Below are positions 26,837 to 37,100 of a DNA stretch of 64,000 nt, piece by piece (position 1 is the stretch's first letter; each line of letters opens with the position of its first letter). The notes under the pieces were generated by a model. It searched no databases, was not told the origin of the DNA, and was given only the letters and a program-made list of their open reading frames with translations. The position numbers and the translations under genes are program-made. The stretch spans positions 124,001-188,000 of the forward strand of contig CBDBGT010000011.1 in NCBI GenBank assembly GCA_965205365.1. Direction: 5' to 3'. This DNA is from JALZUR01 sp965205365 (GTDB taxonomy: Bacteria; Bdellovibrionota; Bdellovibrionia; Bdellovibrionales; UBA1609).

Positions 26837-29800
26837 AAAGTAGTATTAGTGTTGGTGCTTATTGCAGAAAATATAGTTGAAAAGATTCCACTGCTTGGTC
26901 TGAAAATGGCGCCTCCACGAAGAATCCCTTCAAAGGAAGTATCAGTTCGTGAATAAAGCTCACCTAAGCCACCATAAGGCTCAGAGTTAAGCGCTGTATA
27001 ATCTCCACTAGGACCAAACTGATCTTTAGCCACCCTTGGTGTTGTGGTAGTTCCGCCACTAAGACTTCCTAAAGTCTGGTGTGTGTCCCTTGTTACCTGA
27101 GACATATTAGCTTGAACACCGTAATCAACAGTGTTATCGTCTTTTACCCACTCAAAAGCACTTCCTGAAACGTCCCAAATAATTTCGCCATTAGATAATG
27201 TCTGTGTTCGCCTATGATCATGCCAAATGTTACTATTACATGGTTGTGTAATCGAAAGACCAAAGCAGGAATCATTATCATCGCTACTTGCCGCCACTAG
27301 CACTGTTGTTGCGTAGCTAATGTTACCTTTGCTTAACCCGTCCACATCTCCTACAATACTGTTCCTCCAATTGTCCCCTACAAGTTCAATGTTTCTTGCT
27401 AAAGTTTGCCACTCATCGTTAGTCATAAGGTCATAGTCAGCTCCCATTGCCTGACATTTAGCAATGGCATCACCACGGTTAATACTTACATAAGGTAAAC
27501 CACTAGCCATGGAAACAGCATTATTAGCGCCATCATTTTTTGCCTCATATTTCATGACACAAAAACTATTGGTTGTATAACCTTGCAGTGATGGAACCCC
27601 CACAAAGTTTTCTGGGCAAATAAAATTATTTGTCACATTCTTTGAAACTTGAACATTTATACCAACAAAAGAAGCATGATCAGCTGTAATCAAAATCGTG
27701 CCCAGAGCCTTATTAAGACTAGTTACATCTACAGTTGTTTCCCAAACTTCATTAAAACAATTAGGAGCTGTTACAGGGCTCACCCCTCCAACACTCACAT
27801 TTACAGGTTGACCTCCTTCCGAACAGCTTCCACTTACTCTAAAGTTTTTCGCATTAGAGGCATTGATATCTTCTAAAGACTCACTGTCAATAGACACCAT
27901 TGGCCCACCTTCAGTGTGATGGTAAGCACAACGAAATCCCGTCAAGTTACTTTCTGTTCCAAGAGGAAGAGTGGTTATACTAAACAGTCCTTGATATGCA
28001 GGTGAGGGTGGAGAATTTGATAAAAAATAACCACCTCGAACTATATGTTTTTTCCCTCTGGATAGAGTAAAACGACCTAAGCCACCATAAGGGCTTGAGC
28101 TTAGACTTGTATAATCTCCAGCAGGACTAAACTGATCTTTAGCTACTCTTGGTGTTCCGTCAACTCCATCTATACTAAAACTTCTTGGAGTCGGGTCTGT
28201 ATCCGTTGTCACCTGAGACGCATAAATTCTATTAAGAGTATAATCTGACGTATTGTCATCTTTTATCCACTCTCGAGCATTACTCGCTATATCCCAAATA
28301 ACTTGACCATTAGATAACGTCTGTGTTCGCCTCTGATTGTTCCAAGTCTCACCATCACAAGTCTGCTCTGTACTAAAGCAAGACTCATTATCATCAATAC
28401 TGGCAGCTAACACACCATTAGGAGCACTATCTGAATGTCCGGTGCTTAATCCCCCTGGGTCTCCTACAGTGCTATTCTTCCAATTACTTCCTACAAGCTC
28501 AATATTTCTTGCTACAGTTTGCCACTCATCGTTGGTAATAAGGTCAAAACCTCCGCCCAATTCCTGGCATTTAGTAATTGCATCATCACGACTAATATTT
28601 ATGTAAGGTGTACCACTAGCTATAGCAAGAACATTACCCTCACCATCATCTTTTGCCTCATACTTCATTACACAAAAATTATTCCTTGTGTATCCATCTA
28701 ATGATGGAACGGAAACATAATTTTCTGGACACAAAAGATCAGGGGAAATTGTTAAAATAAGACTTGATTCTACTGTATTAGCATTTCCAGCGGCATCTAC
28801 TACGTCACCTGCTCCTATTGTTACAGTCAATCTTTCGTTATTTATTTCTGTTACAGTTATTTCACATGGACTTGATAAACACTCACTAGGGCTTACTGTT
28901 CCTGAACTAGATATAGGTGTAAATGACTCAAAAGTATTTCCATCTTCTACTGTTATTGTAAATGACGCTGTATCATTAACTATAATAGCTGGATCTGCGG
29001 CAATAATCACTACTGGCGCTATATGATCTACTGGCAAATTAAATTGAGTGTCATTTGTTGTTGGATTTTCATTTACATCTACAGAACTTACTATAACAAA
29101 GTTAGGGTTTGAAGTTTCTTGCCCTGTTGCAAAAGTTAAGACTACATCTACTGCTGTGGTTCCAATACAAGTATATTTTTGTGGATTTGGATGTAATACA
29201 TCATTTAAAAAAGTAACCACTTCTTTAACTTCACTACATTCTACTGACACACTTATTTCTTCTTCATTAGTTAGTGCTAAAGCATCAATTGTTGGTGCTT
29301 GAGGAATTGATATCTGATCATTTTCTGGTGGCGTTACAGGACTAGCAGTGTTTCTACCCTGTTCTACTACAACCACCATTGGATTTGTTGTTACAGAACT
29401 TACATCTAAAGTTGCCGAGTACACCTCATTTAAACAGTTCACTGATTTAAAAACTTCAGGCTCTTTGATTCTAACTGTAACATCTCCAAGCCCATTGTCA
29501 CAATGACCATTTACCTCATATGATGAAGCATTAGCTTTTGTTGCAATGGGTAGATTATTCACTGCTAAATTAAAAGCAGTTACTCTTAGGCTAGCACTTG
29601 ACTCTGCTGTGTTTGAGTTTTTAGCGGCATCTACTACGTCACCCGCTCCTACAGTTAAAGTTAACAACCCTATATCTGCTCCTGTTACAGTTATTTCACA
29701 TGGACTTGATGAACACTCACTAGGGCTTATTATTCCTGAACTAGGTATAGGTGTAAAAGGCATAAAAGTATTTTCATCTTCCACTGTTATTATAAAACTT

Positions 29801-32800
29801 CCATCATTACCTTGAATTATATCTGAGCCGGCTGCAATTTCTACTCTTGGTCCTATATGATCTACTGGCAAACTAAATTGAGTGTTATCTGTTGTTGGAT
29901 TTCCATTTCTATCTACAGAACTTACTGTAACAAAGTTAGGGTTTAAAGTTTCTTGCTCTGTTTTAAAAGTTAAGTTTACATCTACTGCTGTGGTTCCAAC
30001 ACAAGTATATTTTTGTGGATTTGGACTTAACACACCATTTGAAAAAGTAACCACTTCTTGAGCTTCATTACATTCTACTGACACATTTGCCCCTGATCCA
30101 TTAGTTGGTTCTAAAGAAACAATTGTTGGTGCTTGAGGAATTGATATTTGATCGTTTTCTACTGATTTTGTAATAGAAGCACCACCTTGCTCTACAGTAA
30201 TAACTAATGGGTTTATGGAAGCACGAAGATGCAAATTTCTAAGTTCGCTCTCATATCTATTACTTTGCGGACAAGGCCCATTCTGAGAACCAGTTGGTCC
30301 ATATCGAATTATAAGGTTTTCACCTATAGCATCACAATTACCACGTATACTATATGATGAAGCATTAGCTTGTGTTATGACAGGCAGATCATCTAAGGTT
30401 AGATTAGGTTCATTAATAGTTAAACTATCACTTACAGGCTCTATATTAGAATTTCCAGCTATGTCCACCACTCTATTTGCTGGTACAGTTAAAGTTAACA
30501 ACCCTTTACCTGCTCCTGTTACGCTTATTTCACATGTACTTAATGAACACTCACTAGGACTTACTGTTCCTGAACTAGATATAGGTGTAAATGACTCAAA
30601 AGTATTTCCATCTTCCACTGTTATTGTAAATAAAGCTGTTTGACCAACTATAATATCTGAACCTGCCTCAATACTCACTACTGGTGCTATATTATCTATT
30701 GGTAAATGAAAAAAAGAAGCCGTCGTTGTTGGGTTGCCATTTTCATCCTCACTATTTAAATCAATCCTATTTAAATTTTGTGTTTCAATTGGGCTTGATA
30801 AGCTTAAACTAATACTTTCAGGGTTTGATAAAGGACTTGAGCAATTATGCTCTTGAGGGCTGGGGTTTAAACCAAAACCTGAAAAGCTTAAAACTTCCCC
30901 TGCCTCATTACAATTTACATCTAATGTGGTTTCCGTTCCTTTTCTATGCTCTTGCACCCCTACAGTTGGGGCATTAGCAATAGGGGTTTGATCATTTACT
31001 GGAAATGGATTTGCAGAAACTGTTTTTACACCTTGGGTTAGAGTTAGTTCTACTGGACTTACACTCAGACTACTTAAGTCAATTTTACCTTCAAATTGCC
31101 CTGGTGAATTACATACAAACGGTGTGTCTACGTCATTTACACTAACTGTAACGTTGTTTAAAGAATCATCACAAGATCCACTAACAAGGTAAGTACTGGC
31201 GTTTTGACTGTTAATTGTTGAAAGTGGATTATTAAAACTTAAAGCTCCTGCAGGGCTTACTGTAAGAGTACTGGATTTTAAAACACTGTCGCCCGTGTTG
31301 CCAACATCATCTGTTACAGCATTAGCTTCTACACTTAAAGTTAGTTCACCTGCTGATTGAATTACCCCTGTTGTTATTAAACATGGATTTGTATTGCAAT
31401 TATAAGAAAGAGACTCTACACCAGAAGTGTTTACAGTATAGCTTAATGTTGAGATATTTAAATCAGTAACTGCAATACTAAATTCTGCTCGTTGACCTTG
31501 AACTATATTTTCATTATTTGAAACCTCAACCTCTGGTCCTTTAGTATCAACTGGAACATTTACCGTTGTTGTTGCTCTTGATGGATTAAGATACTCATCA
31601 GTTGATGAAATTGTTAAATTATTTAGGTTAGAGGTTTCATATGAATTTGTTAATGTTAAAGAGAACCTTTCTTCTTGAGCACCAGTGCAAGTATGGGTTT
31701 GTGGACTTGGGTCAATACCTAAGCCACGAATACTTACAATTTCTTTAGGCTCATTACAAGAAATTAAAAGATTATAATTTAAATTCCCACCAATATACCC
31801 TCCTGGAGAGGTTGCAGTTGGAGCACTTTCTGGACCAGTTTGATCATTTTTTACTGATGATGTTTTAGTAACATTATTTTGTCTTGCTTTAACAGTCATA
31901 GAGTCTGATATCAGAGAGCTTGCTCTAAAATCTATTGAGTATAAACCACCTGAACACATGGCTGATCTTGAACTTTCAGGGCTAGAAATAGAAACTGTAA
32001 CTTCTCCAGCAGAATCATCACAATGACCACTTATCTTATATGATGAAGCATTAGCCTGTGTTACAATAGGTAGGTTATTCAAAGTTAAACTAGAAGAATT
32101 AACCATTAGGTTTCCAGAGGACGGTAATAAATTAGAATTTCCGGCAATATCTTCTACGCTAGCTATGTCTACTGTTAAAGTTAGTGTACCTGGGGTTGCT
32201 CCTGTCACAGTCACCTGACATGGGCTTAAGGAACAGTCACCAGAATTTACTGTTCCTGAACTAGGCATAGGTTTAAAAGGCACAAAAGAATTTCCATCAG
32301 TCACTGTTACTGTAAAACTTGCCTCACTACCTTGGAGTATGTCTGAACCTGCTTGAATACTCACTACTGGTGCCACATGATCTATTGGTAAATTAAATTT
32401 AGTATTGTTAGTTGTTGGGTTTTCATTTACATCTACAGAACTTACTATAATAGGATTGGAAGTTTCTTGTTCTGTTGCAAAAGTTAGTGTCACATCTAGT
32501 ACTGTAGTTTCATGACAAGTATAGGTTTGTGGGTTTGGATTTAAAGAGTTATTTGTAAAAGTAACTGCTTCTCCAAGTTCACTACATTGTACTGACAGAG
32601 TTATTTCTTCTTCATTAGTGATGTTTTGATCTGGAATTTCGGGAGCTTTAAGAATTGATGTTTGATCATTTTCAGGTAGTGTTACAGGGCTTGCAGTTTT
32701 ATCACCTTGTTTGACAACAATCACCATTGGGCTTGTTATTATAGAGCTTACGTCTAAGATTGCTGAGTATGAATTGGCTAAACAAGAAGCTGACTCAACA

Positions 32801-33030
32801 ACCTTAACCCCAGTTCCAATTGTAATTGTAACCTGCCCTAAAGATTCATCACAGGAACCACTTACCTCATATGATGAGGCATTAGCTTTTGTTGCAACAG
32901 GTGAGTCTTTAACACTTAAAATTTGACCTACCATGGCTGGCTTATCAGCAGTAGCGGTTTTTTCACCACCACCACAACCAGTAAGATTAAAAATCACAAC
33001 TGCCCATAGAAACAAAAATAAGTTTTTCAT
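26809..33030 (-). CDS. giant surface lipoprotein: five Ig-like repeat units and two FGE/SUMF1-type domains
   Basis: About 2073 residues. A GTG lies at 33042, but AAAGGGTG places the start at the ATG at 33030 (lipobox FNLTGC, then Gly-rich). Residues about 40-1430 are five tandem units of roughly 278 residues. Each opens with a strand such as PIVTQANASSYKISGHCDD and continues through VENDQ, C-E/D-A..E-V-V-F, NPNPQ-x-YTC, PVDHIAPVV and a SGTVSPSECS..CEITVTGA strand, with paired cysteines. These resemble bacterial Ig-like adhesin domains. Two formylglycine-generating-enzyme-type (C-type-lectin-like) domains follow at about 1431-1700 and 1803-2073: CPENYVSVPSLDGY, NFCVMKYEAK, TNDEWQTVARNIE, IWDIASNAREWIKDD, RGG...GFRC. 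A short Ig-like segment joins them. Catalysis is not expected; a binding or adhesion role at the cell surface is inferred. Confidence 0.9.
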   Translation of the reverse strand: MKNLFLFLWAVVIFNLTGCGGGEKTATADKPAMVGQILSVKDSPVATKANASSYEVSGSCDESLGQVTITIGTGVKVVESASCLANSYSAILDVSSIITSPMVIVVKQGDKTASPVTLPENDQTSILKAPEIPDQNITNEEEITLSVQCSELGEAVTFTNNSLNPNPQTYTCHETTVLDVTLTFATEQETSNPIIVSSVDVNENPTTNNTKFNLPIDHVAPVVSIQAGSDILQGSEASFTVTVTDGNSFVPFKPMPSSGTVNSGDCSLSPCQVTVTGATPGTLTLTVDIASVEDIAGNSNLLPSSGNLMVNSSSLTLNNLPIVTQANASSYKISGHCDDSAGEVTVSISSPESSRSAMCSGGLYSIDFRASSLISDSMTVKARQNNVTKTSSVKNDQTGPESAPTATSPGGYIGGNLNYNLLISCNEPKEIVSIRGLGIDPSPQTHTCTGAQEERFSLTLTNSYETSNLNNLTISSTDEYLNPSRATTTVNVPVDTKGPEVEVSNNENIVQGQRAEFSIAVTDLNISTLSYTVNTSGVESLSYNCNTNPCLITTGVIQSAGELTLSVEANAVTDDVGNTGDSVLKSSTLTVSPAGALSFNNPLSTINSQNASTYLVSGSCDDSLNNVTVSVNDVDTPFVCNSPGQFEGKIDLSSLSVSPVELTLTQGVKTVSANPFPVNDQTPIANAPTVGVQEHRKGTETTLDVNCNEAGEVLSFSGFGLNPSPQEHNCSSPLSNPESISLSLSSPIETQNLNRIDLNSEDENGNPTTTASFFHLPIDNIAPVVSIEAGSDIIVGQTALFTITVEDGNTFESFTPISSSGTVSPSECSLSTCEISVTGAGKGLLTLTVPANRVVDIAGNSNIEPVSDSLTINEPNLTLDDLPVITQANASSYSIRGNCDAIGENLIIRYGPTGSQNGPCPQSNRYESELRNLHLRASINPLVITVEQGGASITKSVENDQISIPQAPTIVSLEPTNGSGANVSVECNEAQEVVTFSNGVLSPNPQKYTCVGTTAVDVNLTFKTEQETLNPNFVTVSSVDRNGNPTTDNTQFSLPVDHIGPRVEIAAGSDIIQGNDGSFIITVEDENTFMPFTPIPSSGIISPSECSSSPCEITVTGADIGLLTLTVGAGDVVDAAKNSNTAESSASLRVTAFNLAVNNLPIATKANASSYEVNGHCDNGLGDVTVRIKEPEVFKSVNCLNEVYSATLDVSSVTTNPMVVVVEQGRNTASPVTPPENDQISIPQAPTIDALALTNEEEISVSVECSEVKEVVTFLNDVLHPNPQKYTCIGTTAVDVVLTFATGQETSNPNFVIVSSVDVNENPTTNDTQFNLPVDHIAPVVIIAADPAIIVNDTASFTITVEDGNTFESFTPISSSGTVSPSECLSSPCEITVTEINNERLTVTIGAGDVVDAAGNANTVESSLILTISPDLLCPENYVSVPSLDGYTRNNFCVMKYEAKDDGEGNVLAIASGTPYINISRDDAITKCQELGGGFDLITNDEWQTVARNIELVGSNWKNSTVGDPGGLSTGHSDSAPNGVLAASIDDNESCFSTEQTCDGETWNNQRRTQTLSNGQVIWDIASNAREWIKDDNTSDYTLNRIYASQVTTDTDPTPRSFSIDGVDGTPRVAKDQFSPAGDYTSLSSSPYGGLGRFTLSRGKKHIVRGGYFLSNSPPSPAYQGLFSITTLPLGTESNLTGFRCAYHHTEGGPMVSIDSESLEDINASNAKNFRVSGSCSEGGQPVNVSVGGVSPVTAPNCFNEVWETTVDVTSLNKALGTILITADHASFVGINVQVSKNVTNNFICPENFVGVPSLQGYTTNSFCVMKYEAKNDGANNAVSMASGLPYVSINRGDAIAKCQAMGADYDLMTNDEWQTLARNIELVGDNWRNSIVGDVDGLSKGNISYATTVLVAASSDDNDSCFGLSITQPCNSNIWHDHRRTQTLSNGEIIWDVSGSAFEWVKDDNTVDYGVQANMSQVTRDTHQTLGSLSGGTTTTPRVAKDQFGPSGDYTALNSEPYGGLGELYSRTDTSFEGILRGGAIFRPSSGIFSTIFSAISTNTNTTFGFRCVKHP

Positions 33031-33042
33031 ATAATTTTTCAC

Positions 33043-33786
33043 CCTTTTTATTTAGTATTGTAAAAACTAGGTCGGTTTTTTTTAAAAAAAATGTACTCCT
33101 ACATCAGCACTCTAGTCTTTGGTCCGAATTGATTCATTATTAATGACATGGAAATGGACTACCTTGAGTTCAAAAGTTTGGTGTCATAGTTATGGTTTTT
33201 AAGCTAGTTGACTTATCATTACTCATACTGAGAGGCTTTATGGCGTTTTATTAGGCTCTCACTTAGTCTAGAATCTGAACCATATATACGACACCAAGAA
33301 GTTGATAATTATCTAATAGCCATACTGTCTACATATGAGACATCTGATAAAATCGAGAAAGGAAAGATCTTAAATTACACAAAACTCAGTTAAGGTGTGT
33401 TAAATATTTTTTAAGTTCCACAAACCTGTTGTAGGATAAGAGTTTTAGGAAATAAGGTTTTAGAGATTTTTGAACATAGCCTGTATAAAAAGTTTTAAAA
33501 TTTCTGAAACCAGAAAACTGGGACAACAAAGAGATTGTGATGATTTTAGGTAACCCAGGAGGAAAACCCCTTTTTCTTTTGTTGGATGTCGAGTTTATGC
33601 TGTTTTTTGTTAAGTCCTAAAACAAAGTCGTCAACAAGAGTAAAAATCTCTATAATTTGGTTCTCTTTTGATCATTCCAAGCTCCTTTTTTCAGATCAGA
33701 TTAAAAAACAACTACATCTTACAAAAAGCTTAAGGTGATCTTTTATTTATACTTAGGTTCTTAGAAAAGTCTAAACTCGGGTTAGT
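33043..33786 (-). mobile_element. decayed IS982-family insertion sequence (5' part)
   Basis: The minus strand begins with a terminal sequence TAACCCGAGTTTAGACTTTT (33784 downward). An AAAGGAG and ATG (33675) follow, then a frame-shifted transposase: EIFTLVDDFVLGLN in one frame, then about 68 uninterrupted codons with KIITISLLSQFSGFRNFKTF and LSYNRFVELKKYL down to a stop at about 33390. DDF, SGFRNFKTFY and SYNRFVEL are hallmarks of IS982 transposases. Further down, a decayed stretch contains DSMAIR. No right-hand terminal repeat is visible before the giant gene, so the element is truncated as well as frame-shifted. Nothing else codes between 33043 and 33781. Confidence 0.75.
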
Positions 33787-34048
33787 TACTTTTTTTTATA
33801 ATAATTTTATATAAGATAAGAATTATAATTGAACCTAAAAAAGCAGGAATAAAACCACTAAGAGAGAAACCTTTTTCAAAAGGCCATCCTAAAAGAGAAA
33901 AAATAAAACCTCCTAAAATAGAGCCTAAAACTCCTAAGATAGATGTAGAAATAAACCCTCCTTTATCTATTCCGGGAGTAATTGTTTTTGTTAAAACCCC
34001 TATGGTAAGGCCATATAAAGCCAAGCCAAAATAATTAAAGATTTCCAT
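33782..34048 (-). CDS. GlsB/YeaQ/YmgE family (transglycosylase-associated) membrane protein
   Basis: About 88 residues with three hydrophobic segments and the family pattern GLTIGVLTKTITPGIDKGGF then STSILGVLGSILGGFIF. These small inner-membrane proteins are often stress-induced; their function is unknown. The frame extends to a GTG at 34084, but family members begin close to the first membrane segment, so I chose the ATG at 34048; the start is uncertain. The TAA stop coincides with the first bases of the IS982 terminal sequence, so the insertion may have replaced the native 3' end. Confidence 0.8.
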   Translation of the reverse strand: MEIFNYFGLALYGLTIGVLTKTITPGIDKGGFISTSILGVLGSILGGFIFSLLGWPFEKGFSLSGFIPAFLGSIIILILYKIIIKKSN

Positions 34049-34157
34049 AAATGGTATTTTAAAGTTTTTAAGTCTAGATATCACCTGGATTTTTGCCTAG
34101 ATTTCAAAATGAGACAAATTTAACTTAGACATATTTAAATCCGAAGTATTATTAGAT

Positions 34158-37100
34158 ATGAATTTTTCTAAATTTAAAACTTTAAGTGGTTTGTTTTTTT
34201 GTATTTTCTTAATGTATTTTACTATTCATAATTTTTCACACTCCCCTATTCAAAATCGTATGCCTAGTAGCAAACAGGCAGAAGAAATGTCAGACTCTAA
34301 ACTTAAGGAAGCTTTACAAAATTCCTTAAATCAATTTAAAAATCAAATCTCAGTTCCTATAAGGAATAGAGAGGGAAAATTAACAGGCCAATTTGAAGCT
34401 GTAACTTGGGATAAAGCAACAGCTGAACAAGTTCAAGATGCTTTTAAGCAAAATGTAGGCGTAAGGCATACCCTTGTCTCTCAGGCTAGAACATTTCCTT
34501 CAACACATGTTGGATTTGCTTTAGCAATTCACATAGTAACGGCAGCACATTGTGGTGGATTTAATCCATTTGATATGCCGATATATAAACCCCATAAACC
34601 CTCCTCCCCTTCTTGTGGAGAAGATACCCTTTTAGGTCTGTTGACTGATCCCTTAGGTATTGCAGGATTTTATGCTTTCATGGTTGCAAATGCTCAAACT
34701 AGTGGAAGGTTAAATAATCTTCACATTAAGCGAATAGAAAAATTAGGATTGCAAAATGGACTAAGTTTAAATGAAAGAAAAGCTCGGGTGCGTAAATATA
34801 TTCACAAGCAGGGGTTGTCTGTTAAAATGATGTATGGATATATTGGAATGGCTGTAGGTTCAATGACTCAAGATCTTTTAATAGATTTAGCTATTCAGTC
34901 AAGCCCCTGTTTAAGTAGATTTAAACTGGGCTTAGGTTTAGAGTCTACAGAATGTAAAGCTTTAAAAGAGTATATGCTTAAGAGTGAAAAGTGGCATGAA
35001 TTTTTTGGTTCTGTAACTAACATATTATCAGCAGCATTTATGGCCTACTTAGCTCAAACAACAATGTCTAAAATTTTTGGGCCAGTTTTAGGGAAAACAA
35101 TGAATTTAGTAGGTTCAAAAGTTGCTTTATTAGGTTTTACATTTACTCCAGGTATAGGCCTTAAAGCTATTGTTTCCTTTGGAAAGGCTGTGGCTAAAAC
35201 GTTCTCTCATGCCATATATTTTGTGTACTTTGAAGAACTCTTTAGAAGTACCATTACGACTTCTTGGTATAACATTCTTCATAATAAAATTTATGCACGC
35301 AGCGATATAAGAGCTATTTTAAAAGCCATTAAAGATCATCAAAAAAACTTTTGGAGTTCTCTTCAAGATGAAGTTTCAGAGTCTACTTTTATAAACACCT
35401 TAAGAGACTTAAATTCTCAACTAAAAGAATCTCAAGAAAAAAGTCATTTAAGGCGTTTAAATGAAGAAAAAATTCCTATGTTTCATAGAAAAGCCTCTCA
35501 CCTTTATGCAGCTTATGAAGGTACGAGTAAATTGTATAGTTATGTTAATGGTGAAAGATCAAAAGGCCAAACAAAATTATTAGAGATTAAAGATGATAAT
35601 TTTAATGTTTTAATGAAAATTTTAAATGCGTTAAATATATCATTTGCTAATAGAGCAACTCATAATGAAAAGATGAAAGTAGCATATACTTATAAAATAC
35701 AGAAAGAAAAATTAAGACAAATAAAAATATGGACTGATAAAATCAATCTTCTTTTTAATGAAGATGAAAAATCATTTGATCTTAAAGGGTATTTTAATTT
35801 AAGAAGAGATTTTCAAAAAATATCTCAAACACCTAACCCTTTCTTTATTTCTAACGTTGTAGATGATATAAATGAATATTGGTATGAAATTGATAGCTTT
35901 ATTGAGGCCAATATAACAAGTGAAGGTATTTTAAATAAGTTTTATGCTAATACAGATGAGGGTGCATCTTTTTATGAAACTTTAAATCAGATATCTTACT
36001 CGGATTCTGAAGGAGAACGATTTTTCAGAGGAAAAGCTAAAACCAATACAGTATTTGATTGGATAGTTTTAAAGTCTATTTGTGGAGATCAGAATTTTAG
36101 TATTAAGGATGAAGAGACTTATTCTATAGAGTTCACACCTGCGGGAATTATTGATAGAACTAAAGTAGATTTTGATTGTAAAAACCCTAAAAATACCTTT
36201 TCCCTATTTCAAAATAAGTATAAATCAGATTATTTTGTAGATATGGATAAAATTGCACAATTAATATCTGATTTTAAAAACAAAGTTCCAAAAAATCATA
36301 AAGATTACAATACTCTTTTAGAAATGATTATGGATATTCAAAATCATGCTAAGCGCTTAAATGATAGTGCAGTAGCAAGTGCTAATGGAGTGTCATGGTT
36401 TCAAGTTATTAGATACACTTTTAAAGTAAAAAAGTTACATAGATTTATAAATAAAAAGACTTCAAAGGAAGGCATAATTCATGAAAGAGGAAAACTTTAT
36501 TCTAAAAATTTAAATCCTTCTATAGTAGAGTCTACGAGTTTTACGTTTGAAGTCAGAAGTCTAATTACTGAGTATAAAAAAAATGAAAGTGAACATCATG
36601 CTACATCTAAACACGTTCTTTATTCTACATATTCTAAAGAAAATAAACCTCTTATTGAAAATGAGTATTCAGGTCTTCATTTTCTTTTAAACTCAAAACT
36701 GCCATTAAAATCTTTTGTTAAAAGTGATTTAAATATTTGGTGGCTTCAAAATATTCAGAAAAAAGCAATGCAGTCTCATTTCAATCTTGTTGTTCAGTAC
36801 AAAGAAATGGTTGAAGAAGAAATTTTAAAACACAATGCTGTTAATTTAAATGATTATACAGAGAATGAGGACCTTGAGTCTTCTATTTCTAAAGCTGCTA
36901 GAGAGCTTTTATCAAAAAGTTTTGAATTAAAACTTTTTGAATCCATTAAAAGTAAAAAAAATCCACATTTAAATCTTTATTTAAGAACTCAATTTGAAAG
37001 GTATGGTGATGACTTAACGTCTAAAAGTTATGATCTTCAGATGTTGGCTAGATCTAGATTTTATTTAGATATTATAAAAAGCCTTTTTTCATCTCTTTAT

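Noticed and set aside
27649..32926. Several plus-strand frames of 60-90 codons inside the giant lipoprotein gene
   Set aside because: They recur at equivalent positions of the repeat units, as expected for antisense shadows of a repetitive gene, and have no ribosome binding sites.
34520..34570. Trypsin-like protease in the 1198-residue protein because of the VTAAHCGG motif
   Set aside because: No GDSGG block, catalytic Asp context or chymotrypsin-fold length follows; the motif is most likely coincidence.
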